64,000 nt of DNA from Phyto melanocephala (Eukaryota; Arthropoda; Insecta; Diptera; Rhinophoridae). The stretch lies in the NCBI GenBank assembly GCA_941918925.1, contig OW799236.1:67980465-68044464 (forward strand), written 5' to 3'. The position numbers and the translations under genes are program-made. Below the pieces are notes generated by a model that was not told the DNA's origin, did not search any database, and saw only the letters and a program-made list of their open reading frames with translations. This document shows, piece after piece, positions 33,217 to 46,400 of this stretch (position 1 is the first letter of the stretch; each line of letters opens with the position of its first letter).

Positions 33217-34528
33217 TTCTCATAGATCCTTACAAAAGCAAGTCCAACACTCATGTCGAAATGACAAAAGAAAATGGGTGGATGATCTCGCAGCACAAGC
33301 TGAAGTTGCCGTTCGCAGTAAAAACCCCCGCTCTCTTTTCAAAATTACCAAAAAGTTATCTGGAAAATATACAAATACCTCTCGACCAATCAAAGATAGC
33401 TCCGGCAAAATGGTAACAAATGAAGCAGACTAATTGCAATGCTGGCACGATCATTTCATGAACGTCTTAAGCAACAATTCTCCAACACCCTCTCCAACGA
33501 CAGAGAGTGAATATATAACTATCACACAAGATAGCTCTTTCTCCGCAAATCCACCAACCATTGAAGAAATTGTCCAAGCTATAACACATTTAAAAAATGG
33601 CAAATCCACAGGGATCGATAATATCTCAGCTGAAGTCCTAAAAGCCGACCCAAACACAACAGCTGTAGCGCTACATCCACTGTTTAGTGCTATTTGGCAA
33701 GAGGAGAAGTTACCTGATGAGTGGCTGCAGGGTATACTCATCAAAGTTCCAAAAAAAGGTGACCTCTCCCTGTGCAAGAACTACAGAGGTATAATGCTCC
33801 TATCTATACCATCCAAACTACTTTCCAGAATATTATTAAAACGTATTCAGAATAAAATAGAAAGATCTCTTAGGCGCAATCAAGCTGGGTTTCGAACTAA
33901 ACGATCATGCTTGGACCACATCATAACATTGCGCATCATACTGGAGCAAATAAATGCATGTTTCATTGACTTCACCACTGCTTTTGACAGCATCTATAGA
34001 GGAACTATATGGCAATCACTGCGCTCGAGAAATGTCCCACCGAAATTAATAAATCTCATCAAAGCTCAATACGATGGTTTCAAAACTAGTGTTAAACAAG
34101 CCTGCTTAATGTCCCCACTCCTGTTTCTAGTAGTATTAGATGACATTCTTAACAAAGCTCTTCCAAATAATAGAGGTATCTACTGGGATATGTTTGGTAC
34201 CCTCGAAGAATTATCCTACGCTGACGATATTGCGCTCCTATCCTATATTATATTGGCATCTGGACAAATCTCAACTAATACCAAGCTCAGAATATATAAC
34301 TCAAATATCAAATCAGTACTCCTGTACGGTTGCGAATTCTGGACACTGACAGCAAACCTTATTAAGAAGCTACAAACATTTTCTAACCGCTGTCTAAGAA
34401 ATATTCTTCGAATATGGTGGCCCAGAATGATCTCTAACCAGCGACTCTACGAATCAACAAACGAAATCCCATTCGATATAGAAATTCAAAGGAGAAAGTT
34501 TGAGGGGGTGTGCTTTAATACCATGTGA
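33217..34528 (+). pseudogene. LINE reverse transcriptase, internally deleted
   Basis: A non-LTR retrotransposon ORF2 fragment. The frame is open from 33434 to 34528 (364 codons). The same frame reads upstream to about 33220 (KRKWVDDLAAQAEVAVRSKN) across a TAA just before 33434. Visible RT blocks are LKNGKSTGIDNISAEVLKA, WLQGILIKVPKKGDLSLCKN, RRNQAGFRTKRSCLDHI, FIDFTTAFDSI and the catalytic LSYADDIALLS. Short losses precede LMSPLLFLVVLD. After YADD the sequence jumps directly to the C-terminal block KLRIYNSNIKSVLLYGCEFW, so some 70-80 residues expected there are missing in frame. No endonuclease domain is visible. Almost certainly inactive. The clade is not assigned. Confidence 0.8.
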
Positions 34529-34650
34529 GATAAGGCCATGATGGCTTTATTGCTCAATTGAATGGGAGATAAAGCCATAATGGCCTTATTGCCCAATCAT
34601 TGAGAGGTAAGGCCATACATAAAATTTTGCGAAATGAGAGGCAAAGCCAT
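34529..34650 (+). repeat. Imperfect tandem repeat of about 40 bp
   Basis: About four diverged units of the type gagataaggccatgatggct-ttattgc, each with an internal aaggccat/atggcttt inverted repeat. It directly follows the LINE stop codon and probably belongs to the LINE 3' UTR. Confidence 0.6.
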
Positions 34651-36765
34651 ATTTTTTAAGAATATTGTTATAATTATTTTTATAATTAATTAATTTTTAT
34701 TCTTGTGACGCACGCAAGAAAACTTTATTCAGCGAAGCCACCTGCCGCGTTCAACTGAAGGAGAAAACCCGTAAGCACGGCCGCAGGCCGCAACGCAGAA
34801 AAATTTTAGTATGCGAAATGGAAAAGACTGCTTTTTTTTGTTTCTATTCCAAAGCAGTTGCCACTCCTCTTGCCTCTGTTTTGGGCACAATATAGAAACC
34901 TTAAAAATCTGCAGTGCTACTGTTTTATATGATCGCGACTGCCCTCACTCTCAAAAACCTTTTTGTTAATTTTGAAAGATTTTTTTTATTAAAAAAAAAA
35001 ATTTTTTTCTAAAAATTATTATAAGCAGCTATTAATACATTCTTTTACAGAAAAATGAAATCAATATATAATCTTTATTATTTTACCGACAAAAAAATAT
35101 ATTGTAAACCTCTTAAAACCGTAAAAAGTCAATGAGTACACATGTAATTTACTGAACTTTCTTGACTTTAACAGTATCCTAAAACGACAAATCTCATGCA
35201 AATGACTTGAAAATTTACTAAACGATGCAAAATTTTAACATAAAATTTAAATTTTACTTTTGACCTAATGTCCGGCTTGATTGGTAAACTATCCCTATGT
35301 GCGTAGGGATTAAATTTAGCAAACGTATAGGTTTCAGCTGGGGCAAAAAAAGTTTTTAGTTCAACGATCAGACTTTTTTTTCGTTTAATGAACATTATAG
35401 CACAAACTTGTTGAATACTAGATAAAGAAATACCCTTTGATTTTTACTATCATTGGTTCTTAGCTCTTTAAAAATATTATTATGGGCCAAAAGTCACAAT
35501 GAGGTTTAAAATTTTAATTACATATTTGTTTATAAATATATTCTTCAAAATGAGCCCATCGTTGCGAAGCTGAAAACGTAGGTCAATCAATTATGTTTAT
35601 TTTACATTCTAAAAAAAAAAACAAAAATATATAAATGAAAAATTATTAAATTTTTAAAATTAATTGGGATTTTGGAATTAACATTCAGCCATTTAACCAT
35701 TTTGATTTTTTTTGATTTTGATTTTGATAACCATTAGAAAAGTGAAAAAAAATTAAACAAAGTATTGAATTTGATGCTCTACTTGTAACATATCGAAATG
35801 CAGATCTATGATGGCATAAAGTATCTATGCACTCGATCCTTATATAGTGTTGAAATGATCTTAGTACTTCGGTTAATTGAAAACACGTTAAAAAGCTTAA
35901 AATTAAATCTAGAGTTACTGCTCTAAAATATATTATTTTAACAAGAACTTTTTAAAAGAACTGAGGAAACATTTTAAATCTTTATATATGAACATATTAA
36001 AAGTTATGTCAATTTTATGTAACACAGCTTACGCCCGTGATAAACAACAAATTTTAATAAAGAAAATATGCATTTAAAAGGAATTTTATTGCATATATGC
36101 ACAATCTATATTCTCTTAAAATCGGTTTAGTATTTTACAAATAATAAGATTCTAAAATAGCTACTAACACTTAAGCATATCACGTGTATACATATACGAA
36201 ACAAAAAATAAACAAAGTAACCCGGTGGCGAACGTCATCATGATTTATCGTGACAAACGCTGACAGTTTTAAGTCATAAATAATAAATGCTGATTTTTCT
36301 TCGGCGTCATATATGAATTTTTAAAGTAAATATACACACTTTCATCGAGGACTACAGATGATTTTGCCTTGTAGGGGTCGGTCCGCATTATAATGAGTCC
36401 TAGCAAACAATATCATTACGAATTGTTGGCGCACTTAATGTATTGTTATGAACTTATAAAAGAGAATGTCGCAAAGTTTCAACTTTTATAAGTACAGTTA
36501 TTCCTCAATGATGTTGTCAAGCATAACTCCCTTTGTTTGTGTAATTTTCACGTGAATTCATCAATAACATTTTCATTTACGATAATTTCATACAAATTTC
36601 TACTTGATACTGATTCTGTGTCAATGATTTATTCATGAAAATGTCATTGTAAAGATGCCGCCCTAATTCACCACCGGAAAGGATTGTTAATACAACATGT
36701 TTTCGCAAAAATACTACTTTATACACATATATTTATTATTATTATATTTAGATTTTAAGATCACT
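34651..36765. other. AT-rich spacer, no gene seen
   Basis: A GC-richer patch at about 34700-34800 (cgcaagaaaactttattcag ... gcacggccgcaggccgcaac) may still be LINE 3' sequence. No coding frame is supported elsewhere. Confidence 0.45.
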
Positions 36766-38207
36766 TTTTATACCCGCCACCAAAAAAATGGTGGGAGTAT
36801 ATTCATTTTGTCATTCCGTTTGTAACACATCAAAATATCCATTTTAGACCCCATAAAGTATATATATTCTGAATCAGGGTTTGATTTGATGACGATCTAG
36901 CTATGTCCGTCCGTCTGTCCGTCTGTTGAAAGCACGATAGAGGTCGCACCGAAAAAGCTAGGGGGCTCAAATTTTGCCAGAATCTTTCTTATAGACAAGG
37001 TTTGTTTAATATTGAAAATGGGCTAAATCAGGTTATTAGGAAGAGAGTTATAGCTTGAAAAGCAAGAGTAGGTCGAAAAAAACAAAATTGGATGTACGAC
37101 TCTGAAATTTTGCACACTTTGCGTCTTGGTGAGACAATTTTTTGCAACGGAAAATCAATGTGCCACGCCCACTTTTACGCCCACCTCCCATATAACGTTT
37201 TACCTAAAATTCATATAACTTTTCTGTTAATAAGGATTTTGGATTAACAAAGATGATAAAATTTGCTACGTATATCCCCCTAGGCAATGTTATTACTCTG
37301 CCAGAAAATTAATGTGCCACGCCCACTTTAACGCCTACCTCCCATATAACGGTTTATCTTAAATTTATGTAATTTCTCTATTAATATAGTTTTTGGGAAA
37401 ATAAAGGACTTTATTTAAAGATCTAAGTTGTATTTATTAGCAGAAACTTTATTGACACGCCTACTTTAACGCCCACTTTCATTGAAAGGCTACATTTACA
37501 AAAGCATTTTAGTAGCATATCGAAGTTATAAAGGATGTTTAAATTTTATGTTGAATTTAAATAAAACACAAATTATTTAAGATATTATTATTATTTCTTT
37601 TTGTAATTATAATATTTGTATGGTTCAATTATGTATTTAACAAAATATCGGTCAAATGGCCCACCATCCTTGGCGCCACTCCTCTATCTGATGGTCCAAA
37701 TTTTCAATGACAATGTTGATGCTCAATTGTTGGGCATGATGATGAGTCCAGATTGACTGCTATTTTGCCACACTATCGCAAAAAACAGCAAAATATTTTC
37801 TACAATTCTCCCGATTGTGGACGAATTTGAACGATTATGTTGACCAAAAGAATTACGAAGTGCACAAAATGCATTTTGATTTGAACGCCCATTTTCATAA
37901 AAAACCTGAATAACTTTAAAGCGTTGCTCATTTGCGTATTTTTCCACGGATCAAATTGAGTAAGTTTGAGATTGAGAAATGTGAAGTGAAATGCAGAAAA
38001 CAAATTTAAAGACTAGGTGTAGTTCACCTTCAACATGGGCCCTTAAAATTTAACCACCCTCTACAAAGAAAGTGATACATATTTTATTATAAAGAGATTA
38101 TTCCATAGCGATTAACAAAATAATAAATATTGTGCTTTAAATGTACACAAAATTGGTGGTGGGTATAAAAGATTCGGCACAGCCGAATATAGTGCTCTTA
38201 CTTGTTT
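36766..38207 (-). mobile_element. Family A element, copy A4, carrying a mariner MITE
   Basis: Reverse orientation. It opens with tttatacccgccaccaaaaa and closes with ggtggtgggtataaaa, the hairpin attcggcacagccgaat and atagtgctcttacttgttt. The GTCY tract lies near 36900-36930. A 532-bp mariner derivative (37531-38062) sits inside it, next to the hairpin end. Copy A5 has the same insertion at the same place, so the composite has spread as a unit. Confidence 0.8.
37531..38062 (-). mobile_element. Internally deleted mariner-like element, copy 1
   Basis: Ends gagggtggttaaatttta (read on the minus strand) and its imperfect inverted partner at 37531, flanked by TA on both sides. The minus strand keeps the transposase N-terminus, about 60 codons of helix-turn-helix (EKYANEQRFKVIQVFYENGR ... 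NRSNSSTIGRIVEN). It then jumps to the last part of the protein, which is out of shape in this copy. The catalytic core is absent. Non-autonomous. Confidence 0.75.
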
Positions 38208-39279
38208 AAAGATATTTGGTTGTTTAAATTGCTCTGTTTTAAACTTGGTGATCCAAGAATTATTTATTCTGATCCAATCAGCAAAGCCGTCCGGTCGAGC
38301 TACAAATTTTCAATAATTAAGGGCACCTCTTTAGTAATATATAACTTTTTTTTTTTTGTTTTTTCCTTTTTTATTTTTAAAAATATGCATAATAAGTATA
38401 TACCTCCCATAATAGGCACAGATTTTAAACATTTTCTTTGATGGTGTGTAAACAAAATTCGCCACAGCCGAATGTATAACTTTCACTTGTTTACTTTCAT
38501 TTCCTACCATCATACAAATAAAAATACTTTTAAATATTTACTTTTTTTGTTTACGTAAGTAGTTAATATTATGGTTGTTATATTAACCATAATAACGACA
38601 GGCTTTTACTCTTACCTGCATACGCATACAAAAACATTTAAGAAAACAAGGTTTAAAAAATTGTAAAGCTTATGTACACATATATGTACATATTGACATG
38701 CTTAAGTGGTGGTTAATGCTTGTTGTTTTCTTTGTTCGCCTGTGTTGTTTTGTATGTTTTTATAATCTCTCACACAAATCCTGAGGAAAACCTTATTTTT
38801 GCTTTTCTCTGAAATTGTATGTAACAGTTCAAGTACCAACTTTTAACAACGAAAGTAGTAACTAGAAGAATGTTTAAAATATGGCTAAAAGACACAACGT
38901 GAAGGCAGTCGGTAGGGAACAAAAGCCGGCAAAGGATATCGAATTTGATATAGAATTATGTACTTTACAATCATGATGAAGGACCTACGTTTGATGAAAT
39001 ATATTTTTATCTAGCAGCAAGATAAATTAAAATTGTACAATTAATTATATTTTAAATAAGTTAAGCACAAGTTAAATAGACACTATAAGGTCACCTGTTT
39101 AGTCTCTTGATATATGGTAATAATTTACATTTTTGTAAAGATTTATGAAATAAAAATATGTCAAAAATTTTTAAAATTCAAGCTAAATTTGTTTTACATA
39201 ATATTAAACCATTTGCTTACGTGTGTAGGATTTTTTCTTTTCTTGATCATTATATTTGTTTACTTAGATATATAACAAG
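38208..39279. other. AT-rich spacer with a hairpin-end fragment
   Basis: 38447-38492 (aattcgccacagccgaatgt, then actttcacttgttt) is a diverged, isolated hairpin end of the A/B type in reverse orientation. No gene is seen in the remainder. Confidence 0.5.
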
Positions 39280-39347
39280 TAAGAGCACTATATTCGGCTG
39301 TGCCGAATCTTTTATACCCACCACCAATTTTGTGTACATTTAAAGCA
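39280..39347 (+). mobile_element. Family A element, copy A5, left piece
   Basis: aacaagtaagagcac, hairpin attcggc-tgt-gccgaat, tttatacccaccaccaattt, then gtgtacatttaaagca. The element is interrupted here by LTR element 2 and resumes at 53351 (agcacaaaatttatta). The intact copy A4 shows the expected uninterrupted sequence. Confidence 0.85.
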
Positions 39348-42300
39348 TGTAATGTACACGAGATTACGGGCCAATGTTGTCGACGTTTTACTTAAAAATC
39401 CATTAGGTGATAGCATAGGTAATGACGAAAGCGTTATCCACCCAAAGTTAGTACACAACATGGGAGTGAGCCTAAATATATCGGCTTATGGGAAATGCCA
39501 AGAATTAATGCATAGCTAAACGAATTCTTAAGTCGAAGGAACTAGATGGAAAATGTAGCCAATAATTGCCTATTGACAATTGATGCTCTAGTAAGAAAAT
39601 TAGAAAAACGAACGGGAGCCATTGATAACCACTAGCAAGCAGTCGGTTGGGGGGGTTTTTGTTTTCTAAGTTCTCATTGTCAATAGCGTCGTTAACATAA
39701 ATATTATTATAGACTCCCTGAGTCAAAATAGGACCAGAAGTTGATGTGTGAATTGTAGTAAGCTGTTAATTAAGACCCCGATTAATATCAACTTAAGACG
39801 GAAAAAAAAGGGATCAACCATATAAAGCTGTTAAGGTTTATCCGAGGTGCAGTTGGATAAACACGCGCTCTATACCCTCCCTACCATTGATTTTAGTTGC
39901 GCTACACGTTTACCTAAAATCCCGCACATACACTAACACTTGTCTTTCATATCACATTGTAAGAAACTTTAAGATTTTATTCTTCCATATTTAATACCAA
40001 TTCATTTATTTCAAGTAGTTCATATTTAATGCTTAGTTAAAAAAACGTATTTGCTAAAATAATGCAAATAATTATACGAAAACTTTGTACAACCAGAAAA
40101 TTTAAAAGTAATAATTTACTAGATATATAAATTATAAAAAAAATGATTTTTTTAAATAATTAATTATGTATTGTATTAAATATTTTCACTTTTCGATATA
40201 ATTTCAAATATGTATATAATTGTATACGAACGAATGCATAGAGATATCATTTGTACCGACGTTAGCGAACAAAAGCAACATTAAAAAAAATTTAGATAAA
40301 AAGTTAGCAACAACTCTCTTGATTAAGCAAACTATTTATATACATTACAAAATAATTTAAAAATGATGCAGAAGAGAATTAACAGAAACTCTCGTAATTA
40401 AGCAAAAATGTTTTATACATGACGATCAGCGTTGTCAACTTTAAAATTTCAAAAAGCACCTAAACCCCTAAAAAAGCGCGTAATTTTCATAAAAAATCAC
40501 TGAGTTTAAAATGTGTACAAATTTAACTTTACATTTGCTAATATAATCATTACTTAAAAAAAATTAAAGCTTTTAGATGCCAGTTGCCCCCTAAAATAAA
40601 TTATTTTACAAATGACAATAAGACTGGAGTTTTGATTGATATCGATAATCGAAATACAAGTCTAAAGATATTATGTTCTTTATGTTATTAGGCCAAAACA
40701 TCCAAATGTACTATCAATGCAAATATTAACCTTATCAGGGTGTCAATTTGTGCTCTAAAAAATTTTAAAATGAAAAGTATTTGCATATTAATTTCTCTTT
40801 TTTTATTTTCACCAAGGTTTGATCAACTTGAAACTTTACTTACAAAATAAATTCTCGTAACAATTTCATTTTATAAAAAGTAGGTGGTTTATGTCTCATA
40901 AACCATACAGGATATCAACAAACCAGTATCGGAAATAAGTTACAATTAATAATAAACAAGCAAAACACTCAAATAACAGAAACATTGTATGCTATCAATC
41001 CTTATAAGCTTCTTAATTATTAGTTTTAGTATCATAAGCTGAAAGTATTATCAACATAATATCATTTTACAATGAGTAAATATTTTTTAGCTTTGTTAAG
41101 ATACAAAATACGTAAGGGTAATTAAAGATATTTACCCTTACAAAAATTGTTTTCAATTAAAAAAATTATTTTCAAATTTAGTATTTGGTGTCACCGAAAT
41201 AAAAATAAAAGCACTAAAAACTTAAAAAAAAATCACCAAGCACTAACTCGCAATTTTTTCGCTTCCAAAATGTTAAAAATCACCAAAAACGGTGATAAAA
41301 TCACCGTGTTGACAACGCTGATGACGATCCAATTTAATCATTATTCAAGAGAATGTGCATACAATGTTAACAGAAACTATATGTGTTAAGCAAAATGTTT
41401 AGATACATGACAATCAAATTAAATCTTCCCTTAAAGAATGTGCTTACAATATTAGCAGAACTATTTATATTCATTAAGCCAAAATGTTTATACACATTAA
41501 TCTAAACGATAATTTCTGAGATCATGTTGCTTTTTATATGAGTAAAAAGTAATGTTTTAGTTAATAATTTACAAGATTTGACTCACCCGTTTACATATGT
41601 ACAAGATGTTAACTGCAGCTGTTGATGAGGCCTCTCAATCGCTGATTTGTAACACGATGATGATGTAGATATATATGTAACGTGAATGAATGTGCAACCG
41701 ATATTATGTATATGGATATTTCCATGCAAAATTTAAGCTTATAGACTAAACGAAATACATACATATATTTAACAAATACTATAACAATTATTATTCAATT
41801 TAAATTCCATACCATTTAAACCATTATGTTATGGGCAATTTAAATTATAAGTTGCCTTATGTTATTAAATATTAAATTGTTTTTTTTTTCTCTTTTGAGT
41901 TTTTAGAAAAGTAATATATCTAACAAAATTTTCGTGATTTCAACATTATCAGGTATTATTGAAAAAGTTAATTTAGGTTACAAAAATTTTAATGTGGAGA
42001 ATATGGAATTTAATTTGAAGAAAAATTATATATACATATAGTCATCGGATTTTGTGCTAGCACTACAATTTTTGTACCCGTTTTTACGCTTATTCGGCTA
42101 CGTTGGTACGGATCGTTTAAGTTGGATTTGCAATTATGTTGTTGTTATCATCGTGATCAATAGCTTAATTAAATTTGCAAAAAAATGTAGTAGTCGTGAT
42201 ATATGGGGGGAAAAATTTTTTAACGTGGTTAAAAATTTTTAACGTGGGGGCTCAAACTGCGTCCACCACGTAAAAACGAGTTATAACGAAATACCTAATA

Positions 42301-43351
42301 ATAAGAAAATTATCAGACAAATTGAATAAAAAATATCAAGACTACTTTACCTGCAGGAAGGAAATTTTTAGCAGTATAAATTATTTTGTCAGTTTACTAT
42401 CGTTTTCTCGAAAAGGTTATAGCGTAATATCGAATGTACGAAATGATTATTCTTTTCAGATGATTCGTAACTTTAGTGTAAAAATGATGATAATTTATTG
42501 AAATGGGAAAATTTTTTTTACCTGTATTTGCCAATATGTTTTTAATAAATTACTCAAAACCAACGATCTGAACGGTAACACAAAACTTATTTACTTATTA
42601 ACTTTCCGAAATTTTTAAAGATGTGTGATCTGGTTGGCAGATGAAATGAAAAAGAATGGCTGTCGCTGTAATCGGCTATTACGATGCTTAAGACGATACT
42701 TGAGCTTTAAAGCACAACGTGTAAATTTAACAATCCTTTGCTTGTATTGCGTTCAAGCTTTTTCTGATAGAAGTTGCCAACTTACAGTTGTCAACATTGT
42801 TCGATAACTAAGCCATAAGATATTGCCAGTAACTATTATTGATTGACATATATATTTTCGATTTCTAATTTAAAAAAATTAAATTGTGATCACGATTTTT
42901 ATGGAGTTTTATAGACACTTTTAAAATTCACTCTTCCTCTTATCATTACAACATTCATGAATGTTAACAGTCAAGTTTATCCGTATAACAGTTTTACGCT
43001 TCGTTTAGTGAAGACATAGTACCTTAGCAATAAAAATCTTTGAATTGGTAACTAATACATCGTATCTAAGTTACTTTTCGGCGTTCATAGAATTGATAAT
43101 GTTTAACTAAATGTAAATACGATACATGTTAACTAACATATAATTCGTTAACTTTGAAAAATGTAAATACAAGTGCACAATTGTTATGGCAATATATTAC
43201 AATCAAAACTAAAATAAATTTAATATCAAACTAGGCTATTTCCTATATGCAAACAAGGCAAAATGTGAAAAGAAAACTAATCAATACCATATGACGAAAA
43301 AAACTATCGAACATTAATTTTTATGAACATAAGCCAAAATCTTGCATTACA
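39348..43351 (-). repeat. 3' LTR of element 2 (left copy)
   Basis: 4004 bp, unusually long for a Ty3/gypsy LTR. It carries a hAT MITE at 40427-41320. The short frames in it (60-80 codons) recur in the other LTR only because the LTRs are duplicates. Confidence 0.95.
40427..41320. mobile_element. hAT MITE inside the left LTR of element 2
   Basis: 894 bp, ends cagcgttgtcaac on both sides as inverted repeats, flanked by a perfect 8-bp duplication, atgacgat (40419-40426 and 41321-41328). Subterminal motifs with atcacc/ggtgat pairs. No transposase. It occurs identically in the right LTR, so it entered before the last transposition and is copied as part of the LTR. Confidence 0.9.
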
Positions 43352-43401
43352 AACCGCATAATACTGGTATTTTTACCCAAAAGTATTAGGAGGAGGTAAG
43401 A

Positions 43402-46400
43402 TTACGGTCGCAAATCTTTGGCGTGAAACGTACCTAATAGTTTTCCATTTTCATCTTCTAAAATGTAATAATTATTACCTACTTTTTCCTTGATCCTTGA
43501 TTTCAAAAAAGTTGGAGCAAGTTTCGCGTTAAATTTCCTTTCGAAATTCGACTGTGCAAAATTTCTTCGATACACATATTGTCCTTTATCATATAAAATA
43601 TTTCTAGCTCTTAAGTTATACTGGGTTTGATTTCTAGCATATGCTCTATCAATATGTTTCTTTATATCCTGGTGTATTAATTGTAGTTGGTCATCTTTTT
43701 CTAATTTTATTAGTGGTTCACTCAATAATGTAAGATTTCTTAGCAAGGCGTAAGAGCTACCGTGAGTTATCATTTCCTGACCAAAAACTGCGTAATATGG
43801 GGAACATTGTATTGTTTGATGGAATGAATTTCTTAATGCGCAACTAATAAGACTCAAGTGTTCGTCCCATAACGTTTGATCCTGTTTTAGATATGACCTA
43901 ATTCCTGATATAATAGACCTATTAACCCTTTCTGAGGCGTTAGATTGTGGTGAGTATATGGCAGTGTAAGTATGTTTTATACCCATTTCAGTAAGCAAAG
44001 CATTAAATTCATTCGCTTTAAATTGAGAACCATTGTCACTCACTAAAGTTTCGGGCACACCGTACACATGAAAAATATGCTCAATAAGATATTTTTTAAT
44101 AATATTAGCGGTAAATTTTTTAAGAGGGCATAACCAATGAAACTTAGTCATATGATCTAAAATGCTCAATATACCAATATGGCCTTGTTTACTCCGCGGA
44201 TATGGTCCTAAAATATCAATATATAAACGTTGAAAAGGCCTACTCGTAACGATTTGATTACCCATATTTGGTTTTAAAATAGTATTTGGTGCTTTACACT
44301 CTTTACATATATCACACGACCTTACGTAGTTCCTAACGTCACGGACCATGCCGGGCCAATAAAATTTCCGACGAATTAATTCCAAAGTCTTTACCATGCC
44401 TCCATGTGACGCCACCGGGGAATCATGAAATCTTGAAAGTAATGGTTTCCTCAGGTTTTGGGGTAACCAAAGTTTCCACGCCTCTTGTTCCTGATCCTTA
44501 TCACCTGTATAGTGAGTAGTTCTTATATAGACGAAGTTGTCTTTGATTTTGATATCTGGGAATTTAGAGGGATTACGGTTAATTTTATCCTGTAGATCTA
44601 AATAATCTAGGTCTTGAAAATGTGGTGAATTTAAATCAATTTCGGGTTCAGTCAACTCAAGACTACCAATTTCCTCAAAGGGGATTCTCGATAAAGCATC
44701 TGGAACGACGTTTGTCTTTCCTTTTCGATGACTAATTGTAAATTTATATCCTTGAAGCTTCCATACCCATCTCGCTAGTCTGCCTGTTACATCTTGTTGT
44801 TTCATAAGCCATACTAGAGACGAATGATCAGTTATGACCTCAAATTCTTGAAGTTCAAGATAGCATCTGAACTTTTTAATTGCTTCTAGTGCTGCCAAGC
44901 ATTCACGTTCAGTGACGCTATAATTTCGTTGGGCAGAATTTAACTTTTTCGACATAAAGGCTATTGGTTTTTCATTTCCCTCATCGTCTAACTGCACTAA
45001 TACAGCACCTATACCAAAGTCGCTTGCATCGCAGTGTAAATAAAATATTCTTGAAAAATCAGGATTTGACAGTACTGGAGCGGACGTAAGTAATTTTTTA
45101 ATTAACACAAATGATTCTTGCGCTGCTGGGGTCCAACAAAATTTCCGTTTAGTCGAAAGTACTTCGGTAATGGGATAGACAACGGTAGAAAAATTTTCAA
45201 CAAATCGTCGGTACCAGCCTGCTATACCAAGAAATCCACGCACCTGCTTTAAATTCCTAGGTATGGGCCAATTTATAATCGATTCAATTTTTTCGGGATC
45301 TGTCCTAATACCACCATTTCCTATAATATAGCCTAAGTATTTTACCTCAGTGACACAAAATTTCGATTTAGTAATATTCAACGTAAGATTTGCTTTGGAA
45401 AATTGATGTGCTATACGAGCAAGTACTGCTAAATGTGAATTAAAATCTTCTGAGACAATAACAAAATCATCTACATAACCAAATACAGAATTACGAAGCT
45501 CGGGAGGAATTAGACTATCCATTAAACGACACATAGTAGATGGAGCATTACATAGCCCGAACGGCATAACAACGAATTGATATAACGGCCTTCCTGGGAC
45601 CGTAAAGGCTGTAAGAGGTTTTGCTTCTTCTGACAAACCTATTTGCCAGTAAGCATCCTTGAGATCTAACTTTGAAATAATATTAGCATTAGGCAATCTT
45701 GAAAAGATTCCCTCAATATTGGGTAAGGGGTATGCGTCTTTTATAGTTACGTCATTTAATTTACGAGCATCTAGACAAAGTCTTACTTTATTAGGTTTGA
45801 CCACTAACCTCATGAGAGAGCTCCACGGTGAAGTTGAGGGCTCAATCACTCCTAATTCTAGCATACGATCTATTTCCTTATATATTAAGTTTTCTACAGC
45901 AGGTGAGACGGGATAACACCTTTGTTTGATGGGTTTCGAATTTCCAACATCAATTGTATGTTTAATTAAATCTGTGCGTCCTAAGCCTTGTTTCTCAAAA
46001 TTGGGAAATAGTGATATAATGGTTGAAAGCTGATCTTCTTGACTACTAGTAAGTGGATATATATTTGCATTATTTGAACCAGACAGGACTTCGGACAAAA
46101 TTGAGTTGTTTTTCGGCGAATGAACTGGTTTTCCGTTGCCTGATATAGAAATTACACTTTCAAAAATTTGAGGGGCTAAATTGAAACTTTTCCAAAAATC
46201 TAAACCTAAAATCAATCTTTGGGTAATAGAAGGAACTATTAAAATTTTCAGTTTTTTTACAAGATTTTTAAAACAAACGTTCACGAGCAGATAACCAAGA
46301 ACTCGTTGTAAACTACCATCGGCAGTTTTTACGTTAGCTTTCCTTGGATGAAATTCTTTGAATGGCTTGAAATCAAAACTTGCTAAATCTGAACCTATAC

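Noticed and set aside
41147..42807. Small frames conserved in both copies (41147/51110, 42054/52017, 42625/52624)
   Set aside because: They are conserved because the two LTRs are recent duplicates, not by selection for protein.
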